Assembly (NCBI GenBank): GCA_030248215.1
Contig: JASANG010003533.1
Coordinates: 1-64,000 of the forward strand
Length of the DNA stretch: 64,000 nt
Direction of reading: 5' to 3'
Source of the DNA: Enoplolaimus lenunculus
Taxonomy: Eukaryota; Nematoda; Enoplea; Enoplida; Thoracostomopsidae
Shown: positions 33,401 to 42,900 of the stretch, one piece after another
How the letters are laid out: the number at the start of each line of letters is the position of its first letter
How positions within the stretch are numbered: position 1 is the first letter of the stretch
Program-made: the position numbers and the translations under genes
The notes under the pieces: generated by a model
Database searches by the model: none
What the model was told of the DNA's origin: nothing
Seen by the model: only the letters and a program-made list of their open reading frames with translations

Positions 33401-35781
33401 TGCAAAGGTAATAAATCCTGTTGTACATGATAGTTGTTATTTTGACCATCCCTTGGAATGTGTGTACATGTTACGCACAAACAATTGGCGCACGCCAGTC
33501 TACGTAGTTGTATGATACGCTGTTAGGCTTGCATAACTACAACAAACCATGTTTTATATGGGATTCATTTTGTACCGCTTTCGTGGTATGTTGAACTTTG
33601 GTTTTAGATCCATATCGCGATTATATTGGAGAGCGAATCGAAGCAAAGAAAGAACGCGTAGCGAAAAACGAGCTCCAGCGTATGCGGAACATTAAACGAA
33701 ATAGCCGTTCAGGTATGTTTAACTAACTATGATACTGAACCTAATAATGAAAACCTTTTATATGTTTAGGTAGCGTCAACTTGTAAATATTACCTTGCGT
33801 GCGTGCGTAATTTACTGTCGATGATGCATAACATTTCTAGTGTGTTTTATTGATATGCTTTTTGTTTAATTTAGTCATTAGTCAGTATTTAAAATCAATG
33901 TAAATATTGCATTTTTGCAGCGTACTTTTTCCAACTGTATGCTTTTTGATTAAAATTTAGTGTTTGATTGAATTTTAGTGCCAGGCGTTAGCATTACACC
34001 TTTTGAAAAGAAGACACCAGAACAGGCCAGTGCTTTGTTTTTAAACACGTTGTTTCGTAATAGGTTTGCGAGCCGTATTGTTAAAACGCGGCCTTTTGTT
34101 AATTAGGAACGAATTTTGGTGTAAAATACGATATCAGTTGTCATATAACTAAATACTATTTTGCGACGGGCGAAGCCCGCAATACACTGCTTTTGCTAAG
34201 TGCAAGTCGCTTGCTCGCAGATTACTGGGAAGGCATTTCAATTCAGAGCAAAGTTGTAGTATGAAGGTGATTTTTTAACTGTTTCTGGTCTATAAAATTT
34301 GAAATAGAATTCGTGTTTCCATTCCGAATATAATGTTTCTGGCTGTCGGAAATTATAGATAAATGTGGAATATTTGTTTAAAACTGAAACCTGACTTTTA
34401 GTTAAACTATAGCTGGCTTCATTCAATAAGTTAAAGTTTTGGACGAATTTAAACAAGATTGCTTTATACTGTCACGTTTAGCATCTCAATTGGTGTTGAT
34501 TTTTTTATTATGTTTATTTCAGCTTGCACAGCAGCTTAATGTTGCTCATAAATCGACAGCTTCAGTTGGAGTATTCACTGACAAACTTAAAAACGAAAAA
34601 TTGCCGAAAAATATAGGAAAAAAGCGAAAGGTAAGCCAGTTTATTTTGTAATAACACTGTAGCTTACTTTTTACAACGGCGGTACACGTATTGAAGAGTT
34701 CATGCAATGCTGCATAGTTTGAGCCGCTTACTTTTTGCTTCCGTTTTTTGTTTTAGTTTGCACCCAACCAAGGCGACATGAAAGCAGAGCTGTCAAAACA
34801 GATGGATATTGTTAAACGACTTGATGCGAAAAAGCCAAAACTTAACGTTGATAAGGTAAGTAATTTTACGTATTATCACGGTTAGGAGGTGAAAAATGCG
34901 ACCAAAAGTTATTTATTGCGGTTACTTCTGGCGTGGTCACCATGCTCCTGTCGTCAAAAATTTGTGGGGAGACCGGTGACTTCTATGTCCAGCGGAACGA
35001 GTACTTTGCTTACCGGAAATAAATTTGTGCCAAGGGCGCGATCACTTGATATGACATTTTCCACGATTGCATTTAATCATTTGAATATAATTGCACGAGC
35101 TTTAACTTTTGAAATTGATCCATTGTCATTTTATATTATAGGCGATTGAGGCCACGAAGAAATCGAAAAGGTATGTTATACTGCTTGAACAACTAAGAAT
35201 ATTACTGCGTTAAACCTGCGGCATTCGATAATATAATTTTTGATATTTGTGGTGAAATGATTTTTAACCGTGTATGTCTGCGTTTTTCTAACATTAATTG
35301 CCTTAATAACCAAATAAAAGTTTTTATGATGGACATTCGAAAGCTAAACCAAAGACCTACTACGAACTTACAACTTCGTGCAAAAATTCGAATTTTCAAA
35401 GTTGATTTTAATTGCTGTATTACATTGTGTTTGAAGTATGGTCCCATGTCGATTATAGGATATCTGGCGGCTAAGCATAAGCCTTAATTGTAGCCTAAAT
35501 CTAAGCCTACAGAAGACCGGCACGTATTATAGTTAACATGGTTCAATTTCCATTTTAGAAATACTGCAGAAGCAGAGAATGATGAAATTGATTCTAAAGA
35601 AGCGAAACCTGGACGCCGAGGAAAAGCCGTTTCAGCCGGAAAGTCACGAGGAGGACATAAAAGTGGCCAGAAAGGCTCTAAAAGACGTCAGCAAATGCGG
35701 TCAAGCAACAAATCGAAATTTACCCAGCATAGAGGAAACAAAAGCAAAGGTGGCTTTAAGAAAGGAAATAAAAGAAGATGA
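27480..35781 (+). CDS. RRS1: Ribosome biogenesis regulatory protein RRS1, 10 exons
   Basis: Nucleolar factor that, with RPF2, loads the 5S RNP onto the pre-60S ribosome. Exons: 27480-27619, 30479-30551, 31894-31995, 32291-32369, 33608-33712, 33979-34025, 34523-34630, 34757-34855, 35142-35170, 35559-35781. Phases close to 334 codons (human RRS1 is 365). Signatures in order: DVGNLLITD, CRDNTQYLLNKVWE, PRQPTKWEMYARTKGI, VWDEATKTWKPRWGYKRAN, EDWLVEIPEG, then a basic helix ERIEAKKERVAKNELQRM, KSTASVGVFTDKL and a Lys/Arg/Gly-rich nucleolar-type tail. The junction after 34025 reads CAG then GCCAGT, so that intron would use a GC donor if the join is right; the protein alignment supports it. Intron 1 contains an antisense LINE relic. 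AATAAA lies at 35958. Confidence 0.92.
27853..27932. repeat. 41-bp direct duplication
   Basis: AATTATCCACACAGAAATAA and its following bases occur at 27860 and again at 27901, next to a TATAATTA microsatellite, in RRS1 intron 1 just beyond the 3' end of the LINE relic. Confidence 0.7.
27990..29450 (-). mobile_element. Internally deleted CR1/Jockey-like LINE relic
   Basis: Inside RRS1 intron 1, antisense to it. From 5' (right): 29436-28915 encodes an ORF1-like protein (ERKRNNLVIVGLAEN, RHDLTFKERQVERNLR, LIIKSGKIVYRS). Then 28899-28438 begins with an endonuclease start (YTNCRSVVNKISTLQ, DDTVFGLSDFYIFRHDR) and jumps directly to the reverse transcriptase C-terminus (KDLGLLITTDLSFSNFI, RPLLEYASVIWSPS), so most of the endonuclease and all RT core motifs are deleted. 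A single in-frame TAA separates this from 28419-28018, the usual tail (RRFTKKI, CDLEPLELRRIKCDLIMVF, TRGHSKKLYP, IKIWNSLPSDIV). It cannot be autonomous. Confidence 0.8.
29451..30478. repeat. CTTGCAG-rich part of RRS1 intron 1
   Basis: The words CTTGCAGCTACAA, AATTTGCAGC, ATTGCAGCTATAAG and AAAACTTGCAG recur between about 29550 and 30320 on both strands. This suggests the decayed ends of several short elements. No coding exon is seen. Confidence 0.35.
31240..31315 (+). pseudogene. tRNA-like stretch in RRS1 intron 2
   Basis: GCGTTGTGCAGTGGTGGAGC resembles an A box and GGTCGTTATTTCAAACC a B box, about 45 bases apart, as in a tRNA-derived SINE head. The acceptor stem pairing is poor, so it is not called as a tRNA gene. 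Confidence 0.3.
32426..33337. mobile_element. Repeat-built element in RRS1 intron 4
   Basis: Bounded by short inverted repeats TTGAGCGAAGC (32426) and GCTTCGCTCAA (ending 33337). The interior has about four diverged tandem units of roughly 155-176 bp, each with TTAGGACTTT, a GGTTTTTGGGTGCGAGGAAT-like segment, CCTCCAAAACCGATA and TAATTTGCATATTAGC. No open frame of note. The element class is not recognised. Confidence 0.6.
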
Positions 35782-36124
35782 TTTGAAATGTAGTTAGGCG
35801 TTGCAGGTTCATTACGGAAAGACTTGATTTATTGGGGAAAATATCGTTTGTGCTGCAGATCCAGAGGCTTGGCGCGGTAGATAATCATTTTAGCTGGATA
35901 ACAGATGGTTTCACATGTGGTTATCTCACAAACCCTTGTTAGTGCAGTAAAATTAGCAATAAATCTTGAAATTTTATATATTTCGAAAACTCCACTTGAT
36001 GGGAATATAGTTGTTAATAACAGATCTGATTTTTTTGTCAGTATTTAAAGTAATACAAAGTTAATTGAAGCTGGCTTGTTGTTTTGAAGTTTGTCAAAAT
36101 TAATAGGTCTACGTGAGTTTCAGG
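35782..36124. other. RRS1 3' flank
   Basis: Holds the probable RRS1 3' UTR with AATAAA at 35958-35963. Nothing else is recognised before the hAT-like element. Confidence 0.5.
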
Positions 36125-37164
36125 CAGGGTGCGACCGGATGCCAAAAACAAACGGAGCCGGATAATCTAATATCCGGCCGGAGCCGGAGCCAGATAGTTA
36201 ATTCGATTGTTTATTTAATCTCATATTCCTTTATAAGTTTATAGTTTGTATTCTGGTTTATTAAATCATATTACTGTTTGAATCACTGCTTGAGCGCACT
36301 AAATATGTGTTTTTTTTCGTAAATTAATAAGCCTATCGCTCAAAAATTACCACAAACACATACATTTTTTAATCATATATTTCCACAAATAACTGAATGT
36401 CAAGCAAAACTAAAATAAAGTATCTAAGTAGCATTCAGATATAAATATAAAAATCTACAATCCCCCTCTCTCTATAAAAGTGCTTTCGACAAGGACACTA
36501 TCCAGAACGTAACTCACGATTTAACTTTTCCTTCTTATTTTGACTTATCTACACGTTAACTGAAACGTAAAGTACGAAGTGGCCGGTATGCAATTAGAGG
36601 CCTAGCCAGAATTTTGGAATGAGAGCTACGTTCTGAGAAAAAATTTCGAATGGGAAATTACACTTGTTCTCAACTGAATTAATCGCCGTAAGATTGAAGC
36701 AAATATAAAACTGGTTTCCACAGTGAATGTAGTTTCAGTTACTTGAGTTGTAACTAATAGATATGCATGCAGATAAGTCTCGCACCGCTCTCAGGTGTTC
36801 TTTGTGTACAAGATACGGTATGTCACATGATACTAGTGGACATTTATGCGAATTTCATACAATATTCCAAAATTACAACGAATATCATTATATTCACCGG
36901 GACAGTGCAATCTTCGCGTGCTTAATATAAATGAATAGAATGTCGGATGACAGAGGCACAGATGCACCTACAAATACCAAAGGAAGCCGGATTCATTTTC
37001 GGCATAAACGCGCTCAGAACTATAACGTGATACTCAAAAATTCAAGTAAGTCAATCTAAGTCAATTAGTTTCTTTTTTTCAAATTTTTAAACAAATATCC
37101 GGAAAGAAAAAATACCAAAGCCGGATGCCGATTTTTGCCGGACCGGATATCCGGTCGCACCCTG
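36125..37164. mobile_element. hAT-like non-autonomous element, about 1.04 kb
   Basis: Inverted ends CAGGGTGCGACCGGATGCC and CCGGATATCCGGTCGCACCC. Near-identical octamers flank it: GTTTCAGG ends at 36124 and GTTTCAGA begins at 37164, one base inside the apparent end, consistent with the 8-bp duplication of hAT elements. The subterminal regions are CCGGAGCCGGA-rich. The interior (36796-36930) contains a reversed fragment of the Harbinger-like MITE family. No transposase is visible. Confidence 0.65.
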
Positions 37165-37279
37165 TTTCAGAGCAGTTTTGAGTAATCATCATACTGACAG
37201 AGTCTCGATGCAATGTTGCGTGCTTTTCTCCTTGGTTCTTGGTTGTCCATTTTGTTACAACCAAAATAAATCAGTTTTT

Positions 37280-37440
37280 GGCCCACGTATAGAACAGAGC
37301 CGGAACACTAGTATAAGCATATTCCTAAGCCTACACGAAAGGATGAGCCTATTGCTAAGCCTAAACAAAAAATTAACCTAAAGCTTAAGCCGACCCTATT
37401 ACAACCCCTCAGAAAAACTTTCCGACTCTGTTCTATGCAT
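37280..37440. mobile_element. TTAGGC-family MITE in reverse
   Basis: CCCACGTATAGAACAGAGCC, then GGAACACTAGTATAAGCATA, CCTAAGCCTA words, AAAAAATTAACCTAAAGC, and CAGAAAAACTTTCCGACTCT at the other end. Same order as 25790-25985. Confidence 0.55.
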
Positions 37441-37499
37441 GAGCCATGCTTTTATACTTCACGAGCAGCGTTAGATTAAACAAAATTGATTCTCTCGAG

Positions 37500-37665
37500 G
37501 GCCCATGTATAGAACAGAACCGGAACGTTTTCCGTCGGCACTGTAATAAAGTAAGGTTAAAGCTTTTGACTTTTTGCTTAGGCTTAGGTATAGGCTCATT
37601 CTTATGCTTACGCTTATGAATATGTTTATACTACTGTTCCGGCCCGTTTCTTTACATTGGCCCTC
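37500..37665. mobile_element. TTAGGC-family MITE
   Basis: The left end is ATGTATAGAACAGAACCGG; then CACTGTAATAAAGTAAGG, TTTTGCTTAGGCTTAGG, and the right end TACTGTTCCGGCCCGTTTC with TTTACATTGGCC. Confidence 0.55.
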
Positions 37666-38250
37666 TCGAGTTTGTTCTGTGATGCACCATATATCTGAAT
37701 AGTTTTGGACAACGAAAATATAAGTATACCCTGGAAGAATGATGCGCGAAATTGCCGTCAATATAGAACAGATACTAAAAACCAACGAGTCAATCGCTCA
37801 TATTAGTTTTGTTGCCAAATACTGGTCATGAACGCATTCCGGTTGTTGGAGCTAGTTAGCTAAAAACGGAGCAACTACGACCAAAGTCCAAAGATTGTAG
37901 GTCAATATTTTTCAGTTTACCTTAGCGAAAGCAGATGTTAGTTTTGTAAGCAACAGTAAACGAAACGGATCTCTCATTACAAATTGTTGATAAGTTAAAT
38001 TTTTTATCTTTCCAGGGCAAAGCTACAAAATGAAAAAGCACTGTGAGAAGTTCGTTTTCGCTAAATCCTGTACACTGAATTACACCTCTTATATTGGTCT
38101 TTTCCGATGTACGCGTATCGCTCTGATTTAGTAACGCGGCCGGTTAATGTTTACTATCCCTCCCCAATAGGAGAACAAAACTTGCGGAGATGACGGGAAA
38201 TTATGCTGGTGAATTAATGTTTAATTGCATATATATTGGAAAATATCTGC

Positions 38251-38996
38251 AACACTGTAGATACCAGTGAGTTGATTTTAACTCAGAGTGAGTTAAATCC
38301 ACTCTGAAGTTTGAGTTATCAATTTAGGTCTTTCCGAACTCAGAATTCTGAATTGATTGAACTCATTCGGAGTTCATTAATTAACTCACCTGGAATTAAA
38401 CCAGTTCAGAGACGGTGCAACCGGGAGTTCGTTTCCGGTATAGGGGAATTCAGTATGTTTCGCTATCCGGTTCTGGTAATGAAAAGTTTTTTAATCTAAC
38501 ATATCTTTCCTAAAATTGCCTGAGCGTGTATTACCAAAATTTCAGTTTGTGCCATGCTACATAATTTATCAATATTTTTTCAGCTGCATTTGTTTCAGGA
38601 TTTTGGCGTTCTAAATTTTGTGTTAACAACATTAACCCTTTCTCACATGAATATTTTCTATTTCCCCTGAGACATACTTTTATGCTAGGATTCGAACTCC
38701 AGAGACTGGAGTGGGAGTCGTATACCATCACCACTCAGCTATAGAAGCTTGACGCTCGAGCCCGAGGGGGCTCTCATGTCTTGTGGTGATTTAGTACTAT
38801 GTATACGTGTTACAATTGTTAAACACGGTGTGATATATACTATTTAACGTATATACACTGCGCTTAGTTGCCTATAGGCAACCCAATGTGAGAACGGGTT
38901 AAAAGCGATGAAATAGCGTTAAAAATAAATTTTTCAGTCCAAAAATGTCTGATTCGCTCTCTGAGTAGATTAATCAACTGATCGGAGTTTGCAATG
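38251..38996. mobile_element. ACACTGTA MITE split by nested insertions
   Basis: The left part (38251-38410) and the right part (about 38935-38996, CTCTGAGTAGATTAATCAAC) align with the two halves of the intact copy at 57441-57695. Between them lie a GGTGCAACCGG-family fragment (from about 38411) and the TTAA MITE at 38632-38902. Confidence 0.6.
38632..38902. mobile_element. TTAA MITE with tRNA-like core, copy 2
   Basis: Ends TTAACCCTTTCTCACATGAA and ATGTGAGAACGGGTTAA. The sequence is closely similar along its whole length to 24338-24612, including the minus-strand tRNA-like core (CTATAGCTGAGTGGTGATGG). Two full-length copies fix the element's boundaries. Confidence 0.7.
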
Positions 38997-39462
38997 TTTA
39001 CGCTTATTTTTTTGAAACCTTTTCATGCTTTTTTGACAAAATGAGGCTATGAAAAATTGCCACATTTCCCCAAAGTTGCAAAGAATCTCGCTGAAGATCA
39101 CTACTTTTACGAAAATATGAAAAGTTCAACGGTCAAAATTGTCGACTTTACCTCCGACAAAATTTCCACTATAACAGGAACCGTAAAATCGAATTTCTGG
39201 AGCCGAAGGGAAACCTGCGGTTGCGCAGGCAGATTTACGGTTGCATCCTCTGCTATCAAGTTGCACCCTACAAGTTGACAGCAGGATACAACCGAAGGTC
39301 AAACCTACTACAGCTGTCAATTCCGTAGTTATAATGTTGAGCTTGCCGGCTTTAAGCAGTAGTCGGTAATTTTGTCAAAACTATTGTTAAATTTTTTTTG
39401 AAAAATTTCGCCAACTTTGAACGACACGGTTTTTATATTCATGTACGAAATTTTACGTGCTC

Positions 39463-39685
39463 ATACTTGACGTCCGGAGCCGTCCGTCACCGTGCGTCAC
39501 CCGTACGGCGCAGCCCATTTCCGTTCGTCACCCGTACGGCGCCGCCCATTTCCGTTCGTCATTCGTACGGCGCCGTCCGTCACCATATGTTACGTGAGTT
39601 ATTTGCGTATGATACAGCACGGTGACGGACTGCGCCGGACGGTACAGTGCGGGTGACGACCGGCGCTGCACGTCAAAAAAAGTAT
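39463..39685. repeat. GC-rich foldback repeat
   Basis: A unit CGTTCGTCACCCGTACGGCG of about 33-bp spacing occurs about three times. The right half (GGTGACGGACTGCGCCGGAC) is inverse to it, and the outer ends TTGACGTCCGGAGCCG and CGGCGCTGCACGTCAA pair. It stands out as GC-rich in AT-rich flanks. Likely a small foldback transposon. Confidence 0.55.
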
Positions 39686-39965
39686 AGCGCAACCCTAAAA
39701 CTGGTTTGATGTTATGAATGAAGTGTCCGAACGTATGTTTCAGTTGTAAAATAGATGTTTGTAGGTAAATCTTGGTTGTAAAGTATTAATTTGCATATGC
39801 AAACTGTTATCAAAGCTTTATATGGTTCACTGGTCACCATGTTCGATAGTTGTTGGTTTACAAGTTTTATTTCTACGCTGACAACGTTCGTATCAGTTTC
39901 ACTGTTGAAACAGAGATTTCTGTTTTCGTACGTTTCATTCATAGAGCACTGCATTCAATCCAGTC

Positions 39966-42900
39966 ATGGTAAGCTGTAATTCATTGCATTTATGGTTCAT
40001 ACTGGGTGCAACCGGAATTCTGGTTCCGGCAATATTTGATCTTCAGGCTCTGGAAAGTTTTTACAATAATTAAAATTTCCGGCATTAAATTTTGGTCGGT
40101 GGAAACTACGATAAAGAAAATGACAATGAAATTCCGTTCCGGTTCCACTAAATTGTAATTCCGGTTGCACTCTGGGCTCTGTATAAATCAGGGGATGACT
40201 TTTTTTCGTGGACTACTATGGAGTTAAGTGTAAAGCTTAAGACTATTTTTTTGCTCAAACTGAGGCTTAGGTATCGACGTATCTTTTAGACTTATGCTTA
40301 CGACCTTGATGTATACATTGGTCGTTGTTATGAATGGATGTTTTCAAAGATAGCTTTTCACAAGAAGTTTGGGCATTTATTTGCTATCTTACTACCTACT
40401 TATTTGGTGATCTTGATTTACAATGCAGTTGCTAGGTTGAACTTCACCAATTTTTTGTACTTTTTAAATTACATTTTTGTATCCGTCTCCTTATTGATGT
40501 TAAAATCAAAACCAATTGTGATTGTGATTAGTCAAAATTTTTGGCCGTTTTAGCTGAATAAAGGTGTTGTTTACAGGCGTTGCTCTTGTTGCCAATAATT
40601 GTTTTGAGTTCAATATTTGAACTGAGTCACGCCGGCGGGTACGTTTTGCTGCCAGTTGGTGTTGATTGTCATGTAAGTAATATGTGGAAAAAGTTTCTTA
40701 ATATATCTGATCGTACGAAATTTGAATGCAGATAGTGAAGACTTTAATGCATGATACCTTAATGCCATGCCAACTAAGACTAAGCCCAAGCATCACAGTA
40801 GGCTAATCCTAAACCTAAGCTTTGCAGTCTCTAAATCCACAGTTTTCCTATCTAAGTAATAGTTTTCTTGTCTCTCAATAGGATGGCAATTATAGTCAAC
40901 ATGAGTCAAAATTATGTTTTAAATTTGACTTCAAATGATGTTTTATCATTTCAACCGCTAATGCATGATACCTTAATGCCATGCCAACTAAGACTAAGCC
41001 CAAGCATCACAGTAGGCTAATCCTAAACCTAAGCTTTGCAGTCTCTAAATCCACAGTTTTCCTATCTAAGTAATAGTTTTCTTGTCTCTCAATAGGATGG
41101 CAATTATAGTCAACATGAGTCAAAATTATGTTTTAAATTTGACTTCAAATGATGTTTTATCATTTCAACCGCTTTGCCATGCTAAAAGCATATGTTTTGT
41201 GGTCAGTCGATACCGGGATCTGTTGTATTTTCGGGCAAAAACGGCTTCAATTTTTGTTGACCCATGAAACTTGGACTACAGAGTAAAAATGCGCTGACTC
41301 GGTTTAGGGAGAAAATCACAGGTAACTTTAATTTTTGGCAAAAAATTTGATATATTCGTGCTCTCTCAGGCTGAAGTTGGATGGAAAAATAGAAAAAATT
41401 TCGTTTTAAAATTTGAAAGTTCTTTTTGAAAAACTGGATTTTGCACGAAAATGGTTTTTAGGATTTTGAAAGCGAGAGGGCCAACCCCCGAAAACCCCTT
41501 ACGACACCCCTTGACTAAACAGCTGTGTGTTTAGCTCCCCATCCCCTCCAACGCCCCCGACTAAGCATTTTCAAATAGTAGGGAGGTTGTGCTTTTCTTC
41601 GGCGTTTTTCATAAGTGGAAAACCTTTTTTGATAAGTATATAATTGAAATATTTCGTCGCAATATTGTAATTAAATTTTTTGGAATGTCCATGTCGACCT
41701 GAACACGAAGGTATCTACATTTTTGCAAAAAGGCTGGACTATGTATATAAACTGCGCTTCAGTCCGGTGCTTAAATTTTGTAATTTGCGTTCCCCTTGTC
41801 AGAACTGCACGGTTGGGACGACCCCGTTCCTAGAAATACTGCGAATATACATGGGTTTTCCCTTAAATTTTTCCGAAACATATGGTTACGCCGAAAAGCG
41901 AACCTCGGACCTCTCGCTCGCGAGTCAAGCGCGCTACCCGTTACACCACGCGGCCCATATCATCATTTCCTCTGGTGCTAAATTTTAATTTTTTGAAGTT
42001 TTAAAAAAACATCCGGTAACTTAAAATACTGGAGTTGGAGCCAGATGTCCGATTTCTTGGCGGAGCTGGATATCCGGTCGAACACTGATCAGGCCCGTAG
42101 CCAGTTCACCTTGCAGGGGGGGGGGGCAAAATTTTTCCAGGGGGGGGGAATTTATCAAGGGGGGCCTGAGCTCCCCTGACAGCCCTTGGCTACGGACCTG
42201 ACCCTGATATATATGTATGTATATATATGCATACATATATACATGCACATGCTTTACAGTGTAATAGTTGTTACAGAATTATGGCTTGTATTTCCACAGC
42301 TTTAAAAATTTCAATACTGATTCCAATTCCAAAAATTTCAGGTTTTATATACACCGTGGACGGTTTGTTCGAACCCGTGTGGCCGAGGTGTTCAAAGCCG
42401 CTGGGGTCACGTCGCCACTACACCGGTGGGTCCTGGCCTGCCGTGTCCGCCCCTCGAACAAACGCGGCGCTGTCTTGGCACACGAGCTTGTCCGCCTCCT
42501 GTTGTAGTACCCATTCCGACTCATAGGATCAATTACGGTGGACATAGAAAGGACTGTGTGGTAAGAACGACAAACGCTTCAGCGCAAAACAGCTGAGACA
42601 TTAATAATACTTCCAAAAAACGCATTGAGCATAAGGAATTGTGTCAAAAATAAAACGCTGTTCAACGACGCTCACGTTTCAACCAGCATTTCTCGCAGAA
42701 GGCAGTGTAATTTTAAAATTAATCGATAGTGAAACAAATCCCTCTGACGTATTCAAAAAAAATAATTGTTTTTGTACCGTTGACTCGAGTCTAAAGCTTT
42801 ATGATATAAAACCTCAAATCTCAATGATTGTCTTCCAAAAAAGATTGCTTTCAGGCATGTGCGTAGCCAGAATTTTGGAAAAAGGGGGTTGCGTTCTATT

